From Camellia lanceoleosa (taxonomy: Eukaryota > Streptophyta > Magnoliopsida > Ericales > Theaceae): 64,000 bases of DNA. Every line of letters starts with the position of its first letter. Positions within the stretch are counted from its first letter, which is position 1. Positions 36,986 to 48,117 of the stretch are shown in pieces. The DNA is taken from contig CM045770.1 of the NCBI GenBank assembly GCA_025200525.1, positions 123,295,429-123,359,428 on the forward strand. Reading direction: 5' to 3'. Under the pieces are notes generated by a model. It made no database searches. It saw nothing but the letters and a program-made list of their open reading frames with translations, and was not told the origin of the DNA. Both the position numbers and the translations under genes were made by a program.

Positions 36986-37231
36986 AGGGCAAATTATCAA
37001 CACCTCTCGAGATTTGACTAAAATATAGATTTTTCTGAAGTTTGAGAAATTACAAATTGTTCCTTGAAGGTTATATTTGTATAACAAATTAGGGAGAATT
37101 TGTTATATAAATATAAACCTCAAGGACAATTTATTATGAAAATATAAACCTCAAAAATAAAATGTAATTTTTCAAACTTCAAAAAAAATCTGTATTTTAA
37201 TTAAAGCTCGATGGCTGTTGGTAATTTGCCC
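36986..37231. mobile_element. Short foldback MITE
   Basis: AGGGCAAATTATCAACA on the left pairs with AGGGCAAATTACCAACA read from the right end on the minus strand. The flanks TACTAGTT and TACTACTT agree at 7 of 8 bases, a possible hAT-type target duplication. Confidence 0.6.
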
Positions 37232-37270
37232 TACTACTTGCATAAATTCATCTACGGAATTTTGTATTAA

Positions 37271-38038
37271 GGGCTGGTTTGGGGTAACCTGAATCAGCCA
37301 AAAAGTCAAAAAGTTACTCTAAAATCCAAAAAGATATCACTATTCACAAAAAAAAAAAAATTAAAAAATTAGTTTTTTTCTGCTAAAGTACACACCGAAT
37401 GGACCAAAAGCCGGCTGTTGTGCAGCGGCAGTGCAGATGAATGAAATAATTGGGTGTGATTTGCACACACACCGCTGTTTGGCCTGTGGGGGCTATCACG
37501 GGTCCCTTTTTGATAATCTGAACCGTTAAATGTGTAGAACTCGTCGAGTACTATATGTTTAAAAAAAATCACATTGATCGGATATCGATAACTATATGAT
37601 CAAATTAGTTATCTACAACAAATGGATGGTGTTATAATTAATGATTGAAAAATAAATAAATCTGATCAGATAGTTATCGATATCCGATTAACGTGATTTT
37701 TTATAGGTACATAGTGTTCGACGATTTACACACATTGAACGGTTCAGATTATTAAAATGGGACCCGTGATAACCCCCATGGGCTAAATAAAATTGTCTAG
37801 TGCTTTGTACAAAAAGTAGCTAATAATTTCCTACTCCATTTCACTCCAGCTGGTTGTACGGCTGGGGCCCACCTGTCCACTAATCATCTCTTACCCACTC
37901 TTTTTATACAATTTTTTAATACATATTTTTTTATAAAAATTCAAAAGTTAACTTAACCCAAACCTACATATTTTTTCCTCAACTTTTTTAATCTAAAAAT
38001 ACAAAAAATATACTTTTTAAGACACCTCAAACCAGCCC
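37271..38038. mobile_element. Tourist-like (PIF/Harbinger) foldback MITE upstream of the NLR gene
   Basis: The terminal repeats are GGGCTGGTTTGGGGT (left) and GGGCTGGTTTGAGGT (right, minus strand), flanked by TAA on both sides (37268-37270 and 38039-38041). A long imperfect inverted repeat fills the middle: CGGATATCGATAACTAT at about 37575 pairs with ATAGTTATCGATATCCG at about 37670, and GGGTCC..TTGATAATCTGAAC pairs with GTTCAGATTATT..GGGACCC. It ends 136 bp before the NLR ATG. Confidence 0.82.
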
Positions 38039-38140
38039 TAAAATTACGTACGGTGTGCATTCTCTAGAGTAGCATTTCCATAGACATCAAGGGGTAAAAA
38101 GAAGAGGAAAGAAGGTAAGAAGCACTGTTGGGTGTTGACT

Positions 38141-38148
38141 TATATATT
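38141..38148 (+). promoter_or_regulatory. Candidate TATA box of the NLR gene
   Basis: TATATATT lies 34 bp before the first in-frame ATG (38175) and 79 bp before the second (38220). If transcription starts about 30 bp downstream, the 5' leader would be too short for the first ATG and natural for the second. No experimental support. Confidence 0.4.
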
Positions 38149-38174
38149 CTGAGGAGCAAGGAGAAGATTAAAAA

Positions 38175-41105
38175 ATGGGCTTTTGTTTTGTATGTTGTTT
38201 TCCCATAATTTTGTGTGCCATGGAAGCTGCATTTCAGTCTGGTATTGCCTCTGCTTCTCTACAAGTCATCCTTGAAAGATTTGCAACTTTTGCTCTCAAC
38301 GAGATTGGCCTAATACTCGGCGTTGACGATGAGCTCAGAAAATTGGAAAAAACTCTGTTGAAAATCCAAGCACTTGTTGATCTTGTTGAGGACAGTCATG
38401 CCATCAACAACACCAAGGCTTGGCAAGTCTGGCTCGAAGACCTCAAGAAACTTTCCTACGATGCAGACGACCTGCTCGATGAAATTTCTCTCGAACTCTC
38501 CAGGTTCAAATCGAAATCTCACCCACAAATCTATACTAACAAAACCCAGGTGCGCGATATGGTCTTTTCAACTTTTAAATTGGGTTTACCTCATGAGATT
38601 AGTAAGTTACAGAAGGAATTGGAAGGTATTGCTAGTGAAATGGACAGTTTTTCTCTAACTCAATTGATCAAATTTGGGTTTCCAAGGAGGGATATGGGGA
38701 TCCAATTGGGTAGTACAAGTTGTGGTAGTAGTAGTGTATCAGTGGTAGATGAGATGAATTTAATTGGAAGAGAGAAGCAGAAGGAAGAGATTGTGGAAAT
38801 GTTGTTGACTGAGGATGTTGGGGGAAACAATGTTTCTGTGATTCCTATAGTGGGTATGGGTGGTTTGGGTAAGACAACACTTGCTCAGATTGTTTACAAT
38901 AATGAGGAAATAGTGAAGGATTTCGATTTGAGAATGTGGGTATCTGTGTCTGTAGACTTTGATGTGATTAGGATTACAAAGTCAATCATTGAGTCTGCTA
39001 CTGAGAGAAGTTGCAAGTTGTTGGATTTGGATCCAATTCAGGTTACGGTGCAAAAATTACTCCGGGGTAAGAAGTTTTTGTTGGTGTTAGATGACTTGTG
39101 GAATGAGAATTATGGTGATTGGGATGTCTTGAGAGCACCTTTTAGAGTTGGGTTAAGAGGAAGCAAAATTCTGGTGACCACTCGGAGTTCGATAGTTTCA
39201 TCGATTGTTGGCACCACTCCGCCATACTACTTGCCCAGTTTGTCTGATGAAGATTGTTGGAACGTGATGAAACAAAGAGCGTTCTTAAATTGGAATTCGG
39301 ATGAGAATGAGAGGTTTGAAGTGATTGGTAAAAAGATAGCCAAGAAATGTGATGGTCTTCCATTGGCAGCCAAGACACTTGGGAGTGTCTTACATTCAAA
39401 AACCAGTGAAAAAGACTGGGACACACTGTTAAGAAGTGAGCTGTGGGATTTGCCTCAAGATAAAAATGAAATATTTCCAGCTCTAAGACTGAGCTACCAT
39501 CATCTGCCTACACATCTAAAGAGATGTTTTGCTTATTGTTCAATATTCCCTTGCAATCATGAGTTTGAAATAGATAATTTGGTCCTTGTGTGGATGGCGG
39601 AAGGACTCATTCAACCTGTAGGAGAACAAAGATTGGAAGACATTGGCAGTGACTACTTCAATGATCTACTTTGGAGGTGTTTTTTTCAATATTCACATGT
39701 TAATATTCACAATCAACCAGTATATAAGATGCATGATGTCATTCACAGCATGGCACAATTCATTTCTGCTGGTATGTGCTTTCGGATGGAGGACGACAAA
39801 GGATGCTGGTATCCTATGTTTAGAAATGTTCGTCATTTGTCTTTGAATCATAAAAATATTCAGCATATTACTTCAAAGTCCTTTGATAGATGTAGAAGAA
39901 GATTGCGAACATTCTTAGTGATGTGTGAAGATGGTGCTTGTGTTGGACAAATCCCTTCTGATCTATTTCTGAAATTAGGTCGCTTGAGAATGTTGGATTT
40001 AAGTTGTATTGGCATTGATGAGCTGCCAGATTCCATCGACCACTTGAAGCATCTTCGGTACCTCAACCTCTCTGAGAATCGATTCCAAAAGCTTCCTGAA
40101 TCAATTGATAATCTTGTAGGCTTACAAACATTGAAGCTCAGAAACTGCTTTGAACTTCTTGAATTACCCAAAAACTTGAAAAATCTGACCAACCTACGAC
40201 ATCTTGACTTGGATGTAAAACGGCAACTGAATTCTATGCCATCGGAACTTGGAAGATTAATTAATCTCCAAACCCTCTCTGCTTTTATCGTGGGAAAAGA
40301 AAAAGGACGTAGTGTTGCGGAGCTGAAGAACATGAGGTTTCTTAGGGGATCGATTTGCATTACAAATCTTGAGAATGTGATGAATGTAATGGAGGCTAAG
40401 GAAGCAATGTTAGACAAGAAACCACACCTCAACAAAGTGGAGTTTCAGTGGAACAACTTCAGAGATAGATTCATTCAACAAGAAGTCCTAGCAGGCCTAC
40501 AGCCTCATGAAAATGTGAAAGAGTTACAAGTGACAAACTACGGTGGAATAATTTTTCCTAGTTGGCTGAGTGACCCATTGTCATGTAAACTTGTGAGTAT
40601 TCACTTGCAAAGCTGCCAACGATGCACAATCCTCCCCCCTCTTGGGCAACTTCCGTTGCTGAAATCTGTTTACATTGAAAGTATGGGTGATTTGGTTAAT
40701 GTGGACCATTGTTTTTGTGGGTTTGGTACTGTTAGGGGGTTCCCTTCATTAGAGTCACTAAAATTCCATGATATGCCAAACTTGACTGCATGGAAAGGTT
40801 TAAGTCCTGCTGACATGCCTTGCCTTTTGGAGCTCACCATTGTAGATTGTCCACGACTAGTTACATTACCATTACTTCACAACCTCAGTTGCCTAGAAAA
40901 TCTAGACATCAGTCGATGTCCAAAACTTCAGTCATTACCAGAGGAAGGTCTGCCAACTTCTCTTAAAACCTTGATTATTGTAGAAAGTGTCATTTTAAAA
41001 GAAAGATGCAAGGTGGAAGAAGGTGAAGATTGGTGCAAGATAAAAACAATCCAGAAGATAGAGATTGACTATATAGAGATTCCTAGGCAGTCACAAAGAA
41101 TCTGA
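38175..41105 (+). CDS. CC-NB-ARC-LRR disease-resistance protein (CNL, RGA-like), single exon
   Basis: An intracellular immune receptor: NLRs bind ADP/ATP through the NB-ARC switch and trigger defence when a pathogen effector is sensed. Of 976 aa, the Rx-N-type coiled coil spans about residues 18-135, with YDADDLLDE at 95-103. NB-ARC holds the P-loop GMGGLGKTT (227-235), kinase-2 LLVLDDLW ending in Trp as in CNLs (302-309), RNBS-B GSKILVTTR (329-337), GLPL (394-397), RNBS-D CFAYCSIFP (451-459) and the MHD motif KMHDV (518-522). Leucine-rich repeats follow from about 550 to 940 (for example LRMLDLSCIGIDELPDSI and LKHLRYLNLSENRFQKLPES). All key motifs are intact and there is no internal stop. 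The family usually starts MAEA..., so Met16 (38220, context GCCATGG) is the likelier start, giving 961 aa; the longer start adds a Cys-rich hydrophobic leader. The minus-strand frames inside are shadows. Confidence 0.95.
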   Translation: MGFCFVCCFPIILCAMEAAFQSGIASASLQVILERFATFALNEIGLILGVDDELRKLEKTLLKIQALVDLVEDSHAINNTKAWQVWLEDLKKLSYDADDLLDEISLELSRFKSKSHPQIYTNKTQVRDMVFSTFKLGLPHEISKLQKELEGIASEMDSFSLTQLIKFGFPRRDMGIQLGSTSCGSSSVSVVDEMNLIGREKQKEEIVEMLLTEDVGGNNVSVIPIVGMGGLGKTTLAQIVYNNEEIVKDFDLRMWVSVSVDFDVIRITKSIIESATERSCKLLDLDPIQVTVQKLLRGKKFLLVLDDLWNENYGDWDVLRAPFRVGLRGSKILVTTRSSIVSSIVGTTPPYYLPSLSDEDCWNVMKQRAFLNWNSDENERFEVIGKKIAKKCDGLPLAAKTLGSVLHSKTSEKDWDTLLRSELWDLPQDKNEIFPALRLSYHHLPTHLKRCFAYCSIFPCNHEFEIDNLVLVWMAEGLIQPVGEQRLEDIGSDYFNDLLWRCFFQYSHVNIHNQPVYKMHDVIHSMAQFISAGMCFRMEDDKGCWYPMFRNVRHLSLNHKNIQHITSKSFDRCRRRLRTFLVMCEDGACVGQIPSDLFLKLGRLRMLDLSCIGIDELPDSIDHLKHLRYLNLSENRFQKLPESIDNLVGLQTLKLRNCFELLELPKNLKNLTNLRHLDLDVKRQLNSMPSELGRLINLQTLSAFIVGKEKGRSVAELKNMRFLRGSICITNLENVMNVMEAKEAMLDKKPHLNKVEFQWNNFRDRFIQQEVLAGLQPHENVKELQVTNYGGIIFPSWLSDPLSCKLVSIHLQSCQRCTILPPLGQLPLLKSVYIESMGDLVNVDHCFCGFGTVRGFPSLESLKFHDMPNLTAWKGLSPADMPCLLELTIVDCPRLVTLPLLHNLSCLENLDISRCPKLQSLPEEGLPTSLKTLIIVESVILKERCKVEEGEDWCKIKTIQKIEIDYIEIPRQSQRI

Positions 41106-41216
41106 AAGTTGCAAGCATCATAGCTGATTCACTACTTGCGTCGGACTATTTTGAAACTTCTGTATCAAACAGCCTTTTGTGGAGTTGAAGTAAACATGAG
41201 CATAATCGAGTTTGAA

Positions 41217-41228
41217 GTTTAAATAAAA
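41217..41228 (+). terminator. Candidate polyadenylation signal of the NLR gene
   Basis: TTTAAATAAAAGG about 115 bp after the stop codon contains AATAAA, followed by T-rich sequence at 41295-41313. Confidence 0.4.
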
Positions 41229-41886
41229 GGATTCGACAGGGTTGGGTTTTGAATTGCCTGTAAGTTGCAAATCCCTTTTGAATTAGCAACCATGTTTTTT
41301 TTTTTTTTTTTTTTGGGTTTGCTTCATTAAATTCAAATCCCCTAGTATAGGTTGTTTCAGTTTGTATGGTTCCAGCCATGCATGTAGTTCAAACTCACTC
41401 TCCAGGCACATATTGCTCACATAGTTTATCCAGCCAATGCAGTTTGCGAATGGTTGAGACTTTCTTAAGGTGCCAATGAGATTATGGAGCTTTTATATGG
41501 TATCTATGATAAGCATTAACATACACCTGATTTCTTATAATATCTGCATTTGTTTCAGTGGTTTATTTATTTATTTTATTATTATTATTTTTTTCTTCAG
41601 AAAAACATTTTCTGCATTTTCTAGTGTGTGGTATGATAGAAAACGAAAGTCAACAATTTTTATTTATTTATTTATTTTTATTTTTATGTCAATGGAAAAA
41701 TAAGCTGATTTGTTTGGAAAACATTTTATTTTTTTAAGGTGAAAATGTTTTCCACTTTCCAAATGTAGAAAACGTTTTCCAGACCTAGCAAGACAGACAG
41801 ATAAGTGTCATACCAATGCCACCACCATTGTCACTACGACCATTGCCACCGCCACCACTACTACAAAACAACAACCATCACTACAC
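41229..41886. other. NLR 3' flank without a further gene
   Basis: T-rich and AT-rich sequence, with a foldback-like stretch at 41715-41785 (GGAAAACATTTT and AAAATGTTTTCC) and a CCACCA-rich run at 41815-41865. No coding evidence. Confidence 0.55.
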
Positions 41887-42197
41887 TGTTGGCGATAAAA
41901 CCCACCTTAAAAGAAGCATACCCAATAAAAATATGCATACACAAAAGAAACACACAATATTTAACGTGGTTCAGCTCAAGTGCCTACATCTACAGGAGAG
42001 ATATGCCACTATAATCAATAGAGAGTATATGTGAGATGGCTGAAAATATTCAAAATTCACACAACTACTTGAACCCCATGTTCAAGATAGTTGAGTCCTT
42101 GCTCACCCCATTGTCCTATGGTTGCTTTTTCTCTCACACAATATACATCCTTTTCTTCCCTTGACAACTCTTACTCTCACCACACATTGGAGAGTCC

Positions 42198-42198
<1 letters not shown>

Positions 42199-42248
<50 letters not shown>

Positions 42249-42285
42249 ACAAATTGGGGAGACTCCCTCTCTCTCTCTCTCTCTT

Positions 42286-42326
<41 letters not shown>

Positions 42327-42358
42327 TTGGGGAGACTCCCTCTCTCTCTCTCTCTCTT
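42199..42358. repeat. Compound (CT)n-(CA)n minisatellite, duplicated
   Basis: A unit of (CT)n then (CA)n then CAAATTGGGGAGACTCC is present twice, with a third (CT)n following. The reading frames through it are simple Ser-Leu or Thr-His repeats and not genes. Confidence 0.9.
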
Positions 42359-42420
42359 ACAATGGTGAGCACCTCTCACTCACTCTTAACTCAACCCATA
42401 TACTCATAGTTATACATAAC

Positions 42421-43205
42421 CTATGAAGTACGGACACTTGACACGGACACGCATCGAACACGCTGTGGACATGTGTCCGACACTCTCCCTAAGGTGTCCC
42501 ACTTTTTTTTCTTTTTTTTTTTTTTGTTTTGAATTTTCAGTTAGACACGCAATGGACATGTGATGACACGTTTTGGATACGCACGAGATAGATCGAAGAA
42601 GCCCTAATCTGTTGGAGAGAGAGAGAGAGAGGAAGCCTTGAAACTATTCAAAAGAGATCAATGGAAGGCCCTTCTGAGGTATTCTTCTTCTTCTTCTCTG
42701 TCTTCTTCTTCTCCTTCCTTTTCTGGTTTCGTTTCTCTGCCCTCCTTCTTCTGATTTCGTTTCTCTCTTCCTTTTCTGATTTCACCTCTCTACTTTCTTC
42801 TGATTTCGTTTCCTTTTTTTTTTTCCTAATTTCGTCTCTCTCCCCTCCCTTTTTTTGCTTCCTAATTTCGTCTCTCTCCCCTCCCTTTTTTTTTTTCTTT
42901 TTTCTTTTTTTTGGGTATCTTTGTTTTTGTTGAACCTAAAATTCATAGAACAAATTATTTTTATTTGAAAAAAAATCAATTTTTATTAAAAATTTTTAGG
43001 TAATATGTTTATTAAATTTATTATTATTGTAATTTTATAGGAACCAATGATTTTTTTTATTTTTTTTTTTAAATTTAGATATATAATAAATAAATAAAAT
43101 TATATATATTAAGCGTGTCCCTAGTGTGTCGTGTTTCTCGTTTTTTGAAAATTTACGTGTATGCGTGTCCATGTCGTATCCCGTGTCTGTGTCCGTGTAT
43201 CATAG
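42421..43205. mobile_element. Small non-autonomous DNA element with 8-bp TSD (hAT-like)
   Basis: The left end CTATGAAGTACGGACAC pairs with CTATGATACACGGACAC read from the right end on the minus strand. TACATAAC flanks both sides (42413-42420 and 43206-43213), a perfect 8-bp duplication. The subterminal zones are rich in GGACAC/GTGTCC. The middle contains a CT-rich stretch and ATGGAAGGCCCTTCTGAG followed by GTATTC, which looks like a first exon with a donor site but cannot be named. Superfamily is inferred from TSD length only. Confidence 0.75.
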
Positions 43206-43266
43206 TACATAACATCAGATAGTTGAGGAGACATACAAAGTAAATACGCATTCCTTTTGGTCTTTC

Positions 43267-43440
43267 CTATGATGACAGCCGAGTACCCAAAAATGCATCA
43301 TGCACTTCATTTTCAAACCTAATGTCAGCTGCTACTTCCTTCCATGCCATTTCATTAACCAATGTTGACAGCACCATTACAAATAAAACCTTTGCTCTTC
43401 CAAGACTAATATTGGCTGCTCCGCAGATTGGCAAACTGTG
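43267..43440 (-). other. Unidentified coding-like patch
   Basis: On the minus strand, after an AG acceptor at about 43441, an open frame reads LPICGAANISLGRAK, then VLFVMVLSTLVNEMAWK and FENEVHDAFLGTRLSS before a stop. The composition is protein-like, but I do not recognise a family. It may be an exon remnant or chance. Confidence 0.25.
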
Positions 43441-43620
43441 AGATACACCACTGCCAATAATCACATTAATTTTCACAAATGTGATATATACCATGCATGT
43501 ACATGCATATACACACATATCCAATAACATTGAGCCTCAACTAAATGGCTCCCTAGGGGAAAAACCAATTACCATTAATAATAATATATTTCCATTTCAT
43601 ATTGATAGAAAATCCCAACA

Positions 43621-45994
43621 CACACCTCCCACCACTACGATCGTTGTTGCCACCACCACTGCCACTACCACCACACAACAATCACCACCACCACCACTCT
43701 ACCACTCTATCGCTATCTCTCACACCACCAAAACTGCCATCATTTTCAAGGTCACAACCAAACACAAGAATACATTTTGGGGGAAAAAGGGGCTTAGCAT
43801 AGGCAAGAATACGTTTAAAGTGATATAAGTAGTAATGTATAATTTAAAATGTTTTCATGCTGCGTTTCATTAGTTATTAATATAAATAATTTGAGGAACT
43901 TTTATCTTTGATTTGTGTTTGATTGGATTTTTAAAGTAAAAGTGGATGAATATTTTGCCCTTGCAATTATCTTTGTACAAATGGCTTATAGATTTAATGT
44001 TATCTGCAAATAAAGTAGTCAATATTTAATGATAATTAGTGAAGTGCATACTACTTGTCAATGTTGTGCTATAGCTGTGAAATAATAGTGTGAGCTTTCT
44101 TTTGCTATTTTTTATATTGACCTTGGTTTTTTTGTTGGAAGCTCCTTAATTAGCTCACTACATATGTTTGGGCTTAGCTTAGGCAAAATCTTTGTAATTA
44201 AATATGTTTAGGCATAATTTCTGTATAAGCCATATATTGTAAATTATATATATACCTCACTTGAGAAGAATAGAGATTAGCCAATTCTCAAAGTTCTTTC
44301 ATGGATTGCTTGAGTGACAGAAATGGTGGAGGGCAGTGGTGTGATATCTAAGTTTTATTTATATAATAATTATAACATTAAGAAATTATTTATGGGATGA
44401 CTTTGTAATTTCTTTGACTTAGATGGGTAATTTTGTAATTGTAGAAAACTAGGATAATGAGCCAATGCTTGGGCTTTTAAGTCTTGCGGCAGAGACATAG
44501 GTTTATATATATGCTTATTTTTTGAGGGTCTAAAAGAGGGGGCCGTTCAAGGGTTTGAAAAGAGTGGGTGATTTTGATCTGTTCATCTATTAAAGGTAAG
44601 ATTTTTAATGGTATTCTTGTCTATTAATTTAGTTTCAATATAAAATGCGTGATTCGTATGGGTAAATATGAAAAAATAAGCATATTTGTCTAATCTGATA
44701 TTGGGTGTCGGTTTTGCCAAAATATGAATACGGTGGGTTGTTTTGACCATAGAGTATCTTGTATGTTGATTGGGGGTGTGTATTTTGGGCTGATATGTGA
44801 TAGGTAATTCTAATGGTGGTGCATTTGTAGGATACAAGCTTTGACTGCTAGCAACTATGGGTTTGTATATGAAAAAAAAAAACAATAGAATAAAATAAGT
44901 CTTGAAGATTGCAGAAGCTGTATTTTGGGATTTTGGAATTTACTTGTAGACTATAGGATTAGATTATTATATTATAAAGAAAAGAATGATGGGCGTATTT
45001 AGGATAATAATATTTGTACATGTGGTGTAATATTTTATTTGGTTTGTAAGATTGAAGTGGATCTTTGTATTTTGAGGTTAGCTTTGGAAAATATTATTTT
45101 AGCAGTTTGAGGTAAGTAACCCTCTATCACTGTTGGTTTTTTTCAATCCTATTGAATTTAAAAATATATGTTTCACTATTGTAAATAATAATTATTATTA
45201 TTATTATTTATTTGTAGCATTCTTGTTTTCTTAAAAGAAAAATATGGATCAAGTATGCAAAGGCATTGAATATGAATTCTGAAATTATTCCTATACTTTT
45301 CATGAAACTATTTTGAAAATTTGTACCAAAATGTTTTCAAATGATATCGAATATCTTATATTTAAAAGAAATTTCTTGTTTGAATTTTGAATATGATTGT
45401 AGTCTGACTATGATCTAGAACTAGCCAATGGAGGGTTATTTATTGGCACCAAAACTAGTTTCTTCTGGGTCTTTACCACACGCCTTTGTGTGATTTTGGG
45501 TCTTGTCATGGGCTAAGTGGTTGTAGTTACCAAGACTTGAGTTTGTGAATCAAATCATTGAACCATTGGATTTCAAACCATCGATTTGAACAAATGAAAT
45601 TACATCGAATTGTCTTATTGTGTTTTGAATTAAAATGTATTGTTACACTCTGTTTATTTTCAGCTATGAAACCATCTTGCAAACTAATTGCTTCATTCGT
45701 TGAATTGTAGAGAAATACATTTATTGTTTATTGACTATTTTTCTGTATACTAATCTAGCTAGCAGTGATAGTTGGTTATTTGTTAGGCTATCCCTTTTTT
45801 TATTTTTTCTTTTTCAGATTTTGAAGAGTAGAGTTGTGCGGGTTTAACTTTTGGGAGTGCTGAGTAGGAATATGATTTAAGTTATTTTGGATTACAATTT
45901 TGTTAATGGACTATCGTAGTGGACTTGGTGGAGGTTTTCAGAAGTTAAGAATTAATTATAGTTTGATGGATTTTGAAACTTTATAATTAAAGAT
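43621..45994. other. Intergenic DNA without a recognised gene
   Basis: Begins with a CCACCA-rich run (43625-43700), then AT-rich sequence with no ORF above about 100 codons (the longest, 44583-44885 minus, has no recognisable motif). Includes an (ATT)n run at about 45187-45210. Nothing can be named. Confidence 0.5.
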
Positions 45995-46590
45995 GAGAAA
46001 TTTTATTTTTACCCCTATATTTTGCCTCGATGATCAATTACACCCCCAGACTTTGAATAATTTTAATTTTATCCCCAAAGTTTTTGAAATCGTATCAATT
46101 TTTCCCCTACAATCACATTTAAACGGAAAAAGTTAAAAAAAATTATATTGACCCCAAATTTCAAAACAAAGATGCAAACTCACCCTCTCTTATCCAAATT
46201 CACCCTTCTCCTTCCTCTGTTGTCATCTTCCACAAATTTCTTTGCGACTCCTCCCTTTCTCTCTTTCTCCCCCTCTATTTCTAAGCCCTAAACCCTCTCT
46301 CCTCTCTACACCTCTACAACTCTGCCGGCTACTGCTGGTGGCGACATCTAGCCCTCTTCCTCCTTCCACCAGTGCCCTAATTTTGCATACATATCAATCA
46401 ATGAATATATCGGATTCCATTCCCATTCTTACACTAAAACCATGAAGTTCTTTTCCGGCAAGGAAACAATCTAGTTCAACCAACATTGATACAATTTCAA
46501 AAACTTTAGGGGTAAAATTGAAATTATTTGAAGTCTGGGGGTGTAATTGATTATTGAGGCAAAGTATAGGGATAAAAATGAAATTTTCTC
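45995..46590. mobile_element. Mutator-like MITE (long TIR, 9-bp TSD)
   Basis: Terminal repeats of about 110 bp start GAGAAATTTTATTTTTACCC on the left and GAGAAAATTTCATTTTTATCC on the right (minus strand); both contain CAATTACACCCCCAGACTT. ATTAAAGAT flanks both sides (45986-45994 and 46591-46599), a perfect 9-bp duplication, the Mutator-superfamily hallmark. The interior is CT-rich without a gene. Confidence 0.88.
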
Positions 46591-46599
46591 ATTAAAGAT

Positions 46600-48083
46600 T
46601 TATTTTATGTCTATTATTATTATGGTTTATTTGATTGGACTCTTAGCCTTGCATGCTCACTTAGATGAGTGTGTGGCGTTGTCACGAGGCTTGAGGCATG
46701 ACAAGTGGCACCTCAACACAATTGGAAACGCTGGAAAGAGGCAGAGAGGTGCCATTGACTTGAACTTCACTTGAATTTGTGTTTGGAGGTCTAGTTGATC
46801 ACAGTTTTTTGTCTTGCTCCTTATTTGGTTTCCTGTGTATCCACGTGTTAGGGGTAGTTTCAAATTCAACATGTTGTTTCCTCGTCAAAATGGTAGTTCA
46901 GGACATTGGTATCTTGGATCAAAATAGCTGCTTTATGGATGAAGTTTTGAAGATTATTAAATGTTAGTTTCTACTCCATAGTTCAGGTTTTTGATATAAT
47001 GTTCTTTCACAAATCGTCTATCAGAAATGTTTTTGAAAAGGACCAGTTCTAAGTTTTGATGTCGATTTAAGGCCAAGATAATATTTTCACTTTGACCTAG
47101 TGAAGATTTTAGTAAAGCTATAAGAGACCATCTGATGTGAGAGCCATCTCACTATAGATGTGGTAATAAACTAAGACAAGACCAACTTGATAATTCCAAA
47201 AGCCTGGTAGGGTTTGATTTCCAGCTTTGTAGACTTTGATGTGTTTTTTGGTTTACTGTCATGGAGAGGGTTACCTAGGAGACGGAGACTACTTGAGAGT
47301 GGTCTCAAGGGACAAAGTGGTTGCTTGACACCTAACTTAAGCTACCTGCAACAAAAGCTTTGTCAAACCATTTTATTTTTTGTTCTGGATGGTTTGCCAA
47401 ATCAGTAAATGTGAGATATGAGCTCCCAACTTTCCACTTTCCTGAGGGGGTGGGTCTTGATAAATTAAGACCTTAGATCCCACTTTTTCTGATTTGGTAG
47501 ACCATGATTGGTTGGGACTATAAGTGATGAGGTGTTCTTGGACCACCAAAAAGGGACTGAAATCCCTCCCTGGTCAAGTGAAAGCTACCTCTGAGTACGT
47601 TAGTTGTGGATTGGTCCAAAGGGTGTTGCATGGTTTGATTTTTTTGCATTTCATGTCTTCGGGCTTTTAGCATCTTGGTTAGGTTTGAAAGATTTGATTC
47701 ACCAGGGCAAATTGAAACATCCCAAGACATGTTGAGACAAGTTGCATCGTTTAAATCTGGAAAGGACCTATTTTGTGTGGTAAAATTCACTCTTTCCTTT
47801 TACATGGCACTATGGTACTTTTGTAATCATTTCCATTTTTTGAGTTTTAATTTTTAATCCCCATTTGTACCAAATTTGAGATGGCAGCCCAATATGGAGT
47901 TTTCTGGTGGATGCAGCATTATTCATTGTGACCAAGATTTTGAACCATGTTTTGAGTTGATTATGATGCAAATATGTCAACTGTCCATGTATGCGGGTAC
48001 CAAGGTTGTGCTACTGATATGTACATCATCCAAAATGTTTCTGTTCTGTGACATAGCCAAAATAGCTGCCATTACTAAAAAGT

Positions 48084-48117
<34 letters not shown>

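Larger units (their letters stand above)
41887..43620. mobile_element. Copia-type solo LTR, interrupted by a small DNA element
   Basis: The ends TGTTGGCGATAAAA and AATCCCAACA match the TGTTGG...CCAACA termini of Ty1/copia LTRs. Near the left end it carries ATATTTAACGTGGTTCAGC followed by CTACATCTACAGG, a phrase common in plant copia LTRs. Flanks TACAC (41882-41886) and CACAC (43621-43625) agree at 4 of 5 bases. Without the 42421-43205 insertion it is about 0.94 kb. The coding-like patch at 43267-43440 is odd for an LTR and weakens the call. Confidence 0.55.

Noticed and set aside
39860..40435. 191-codon minus-strand ORF
   Set aside because: Shadow of the NLR LRR region; the plus frame has full domain support.
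42091..42426. ORFs of about 90-111 codons (Ser-Leu and Thr-His repeats)
   Set aside because: Translation of (CT)n and (CA)n microsatellites.
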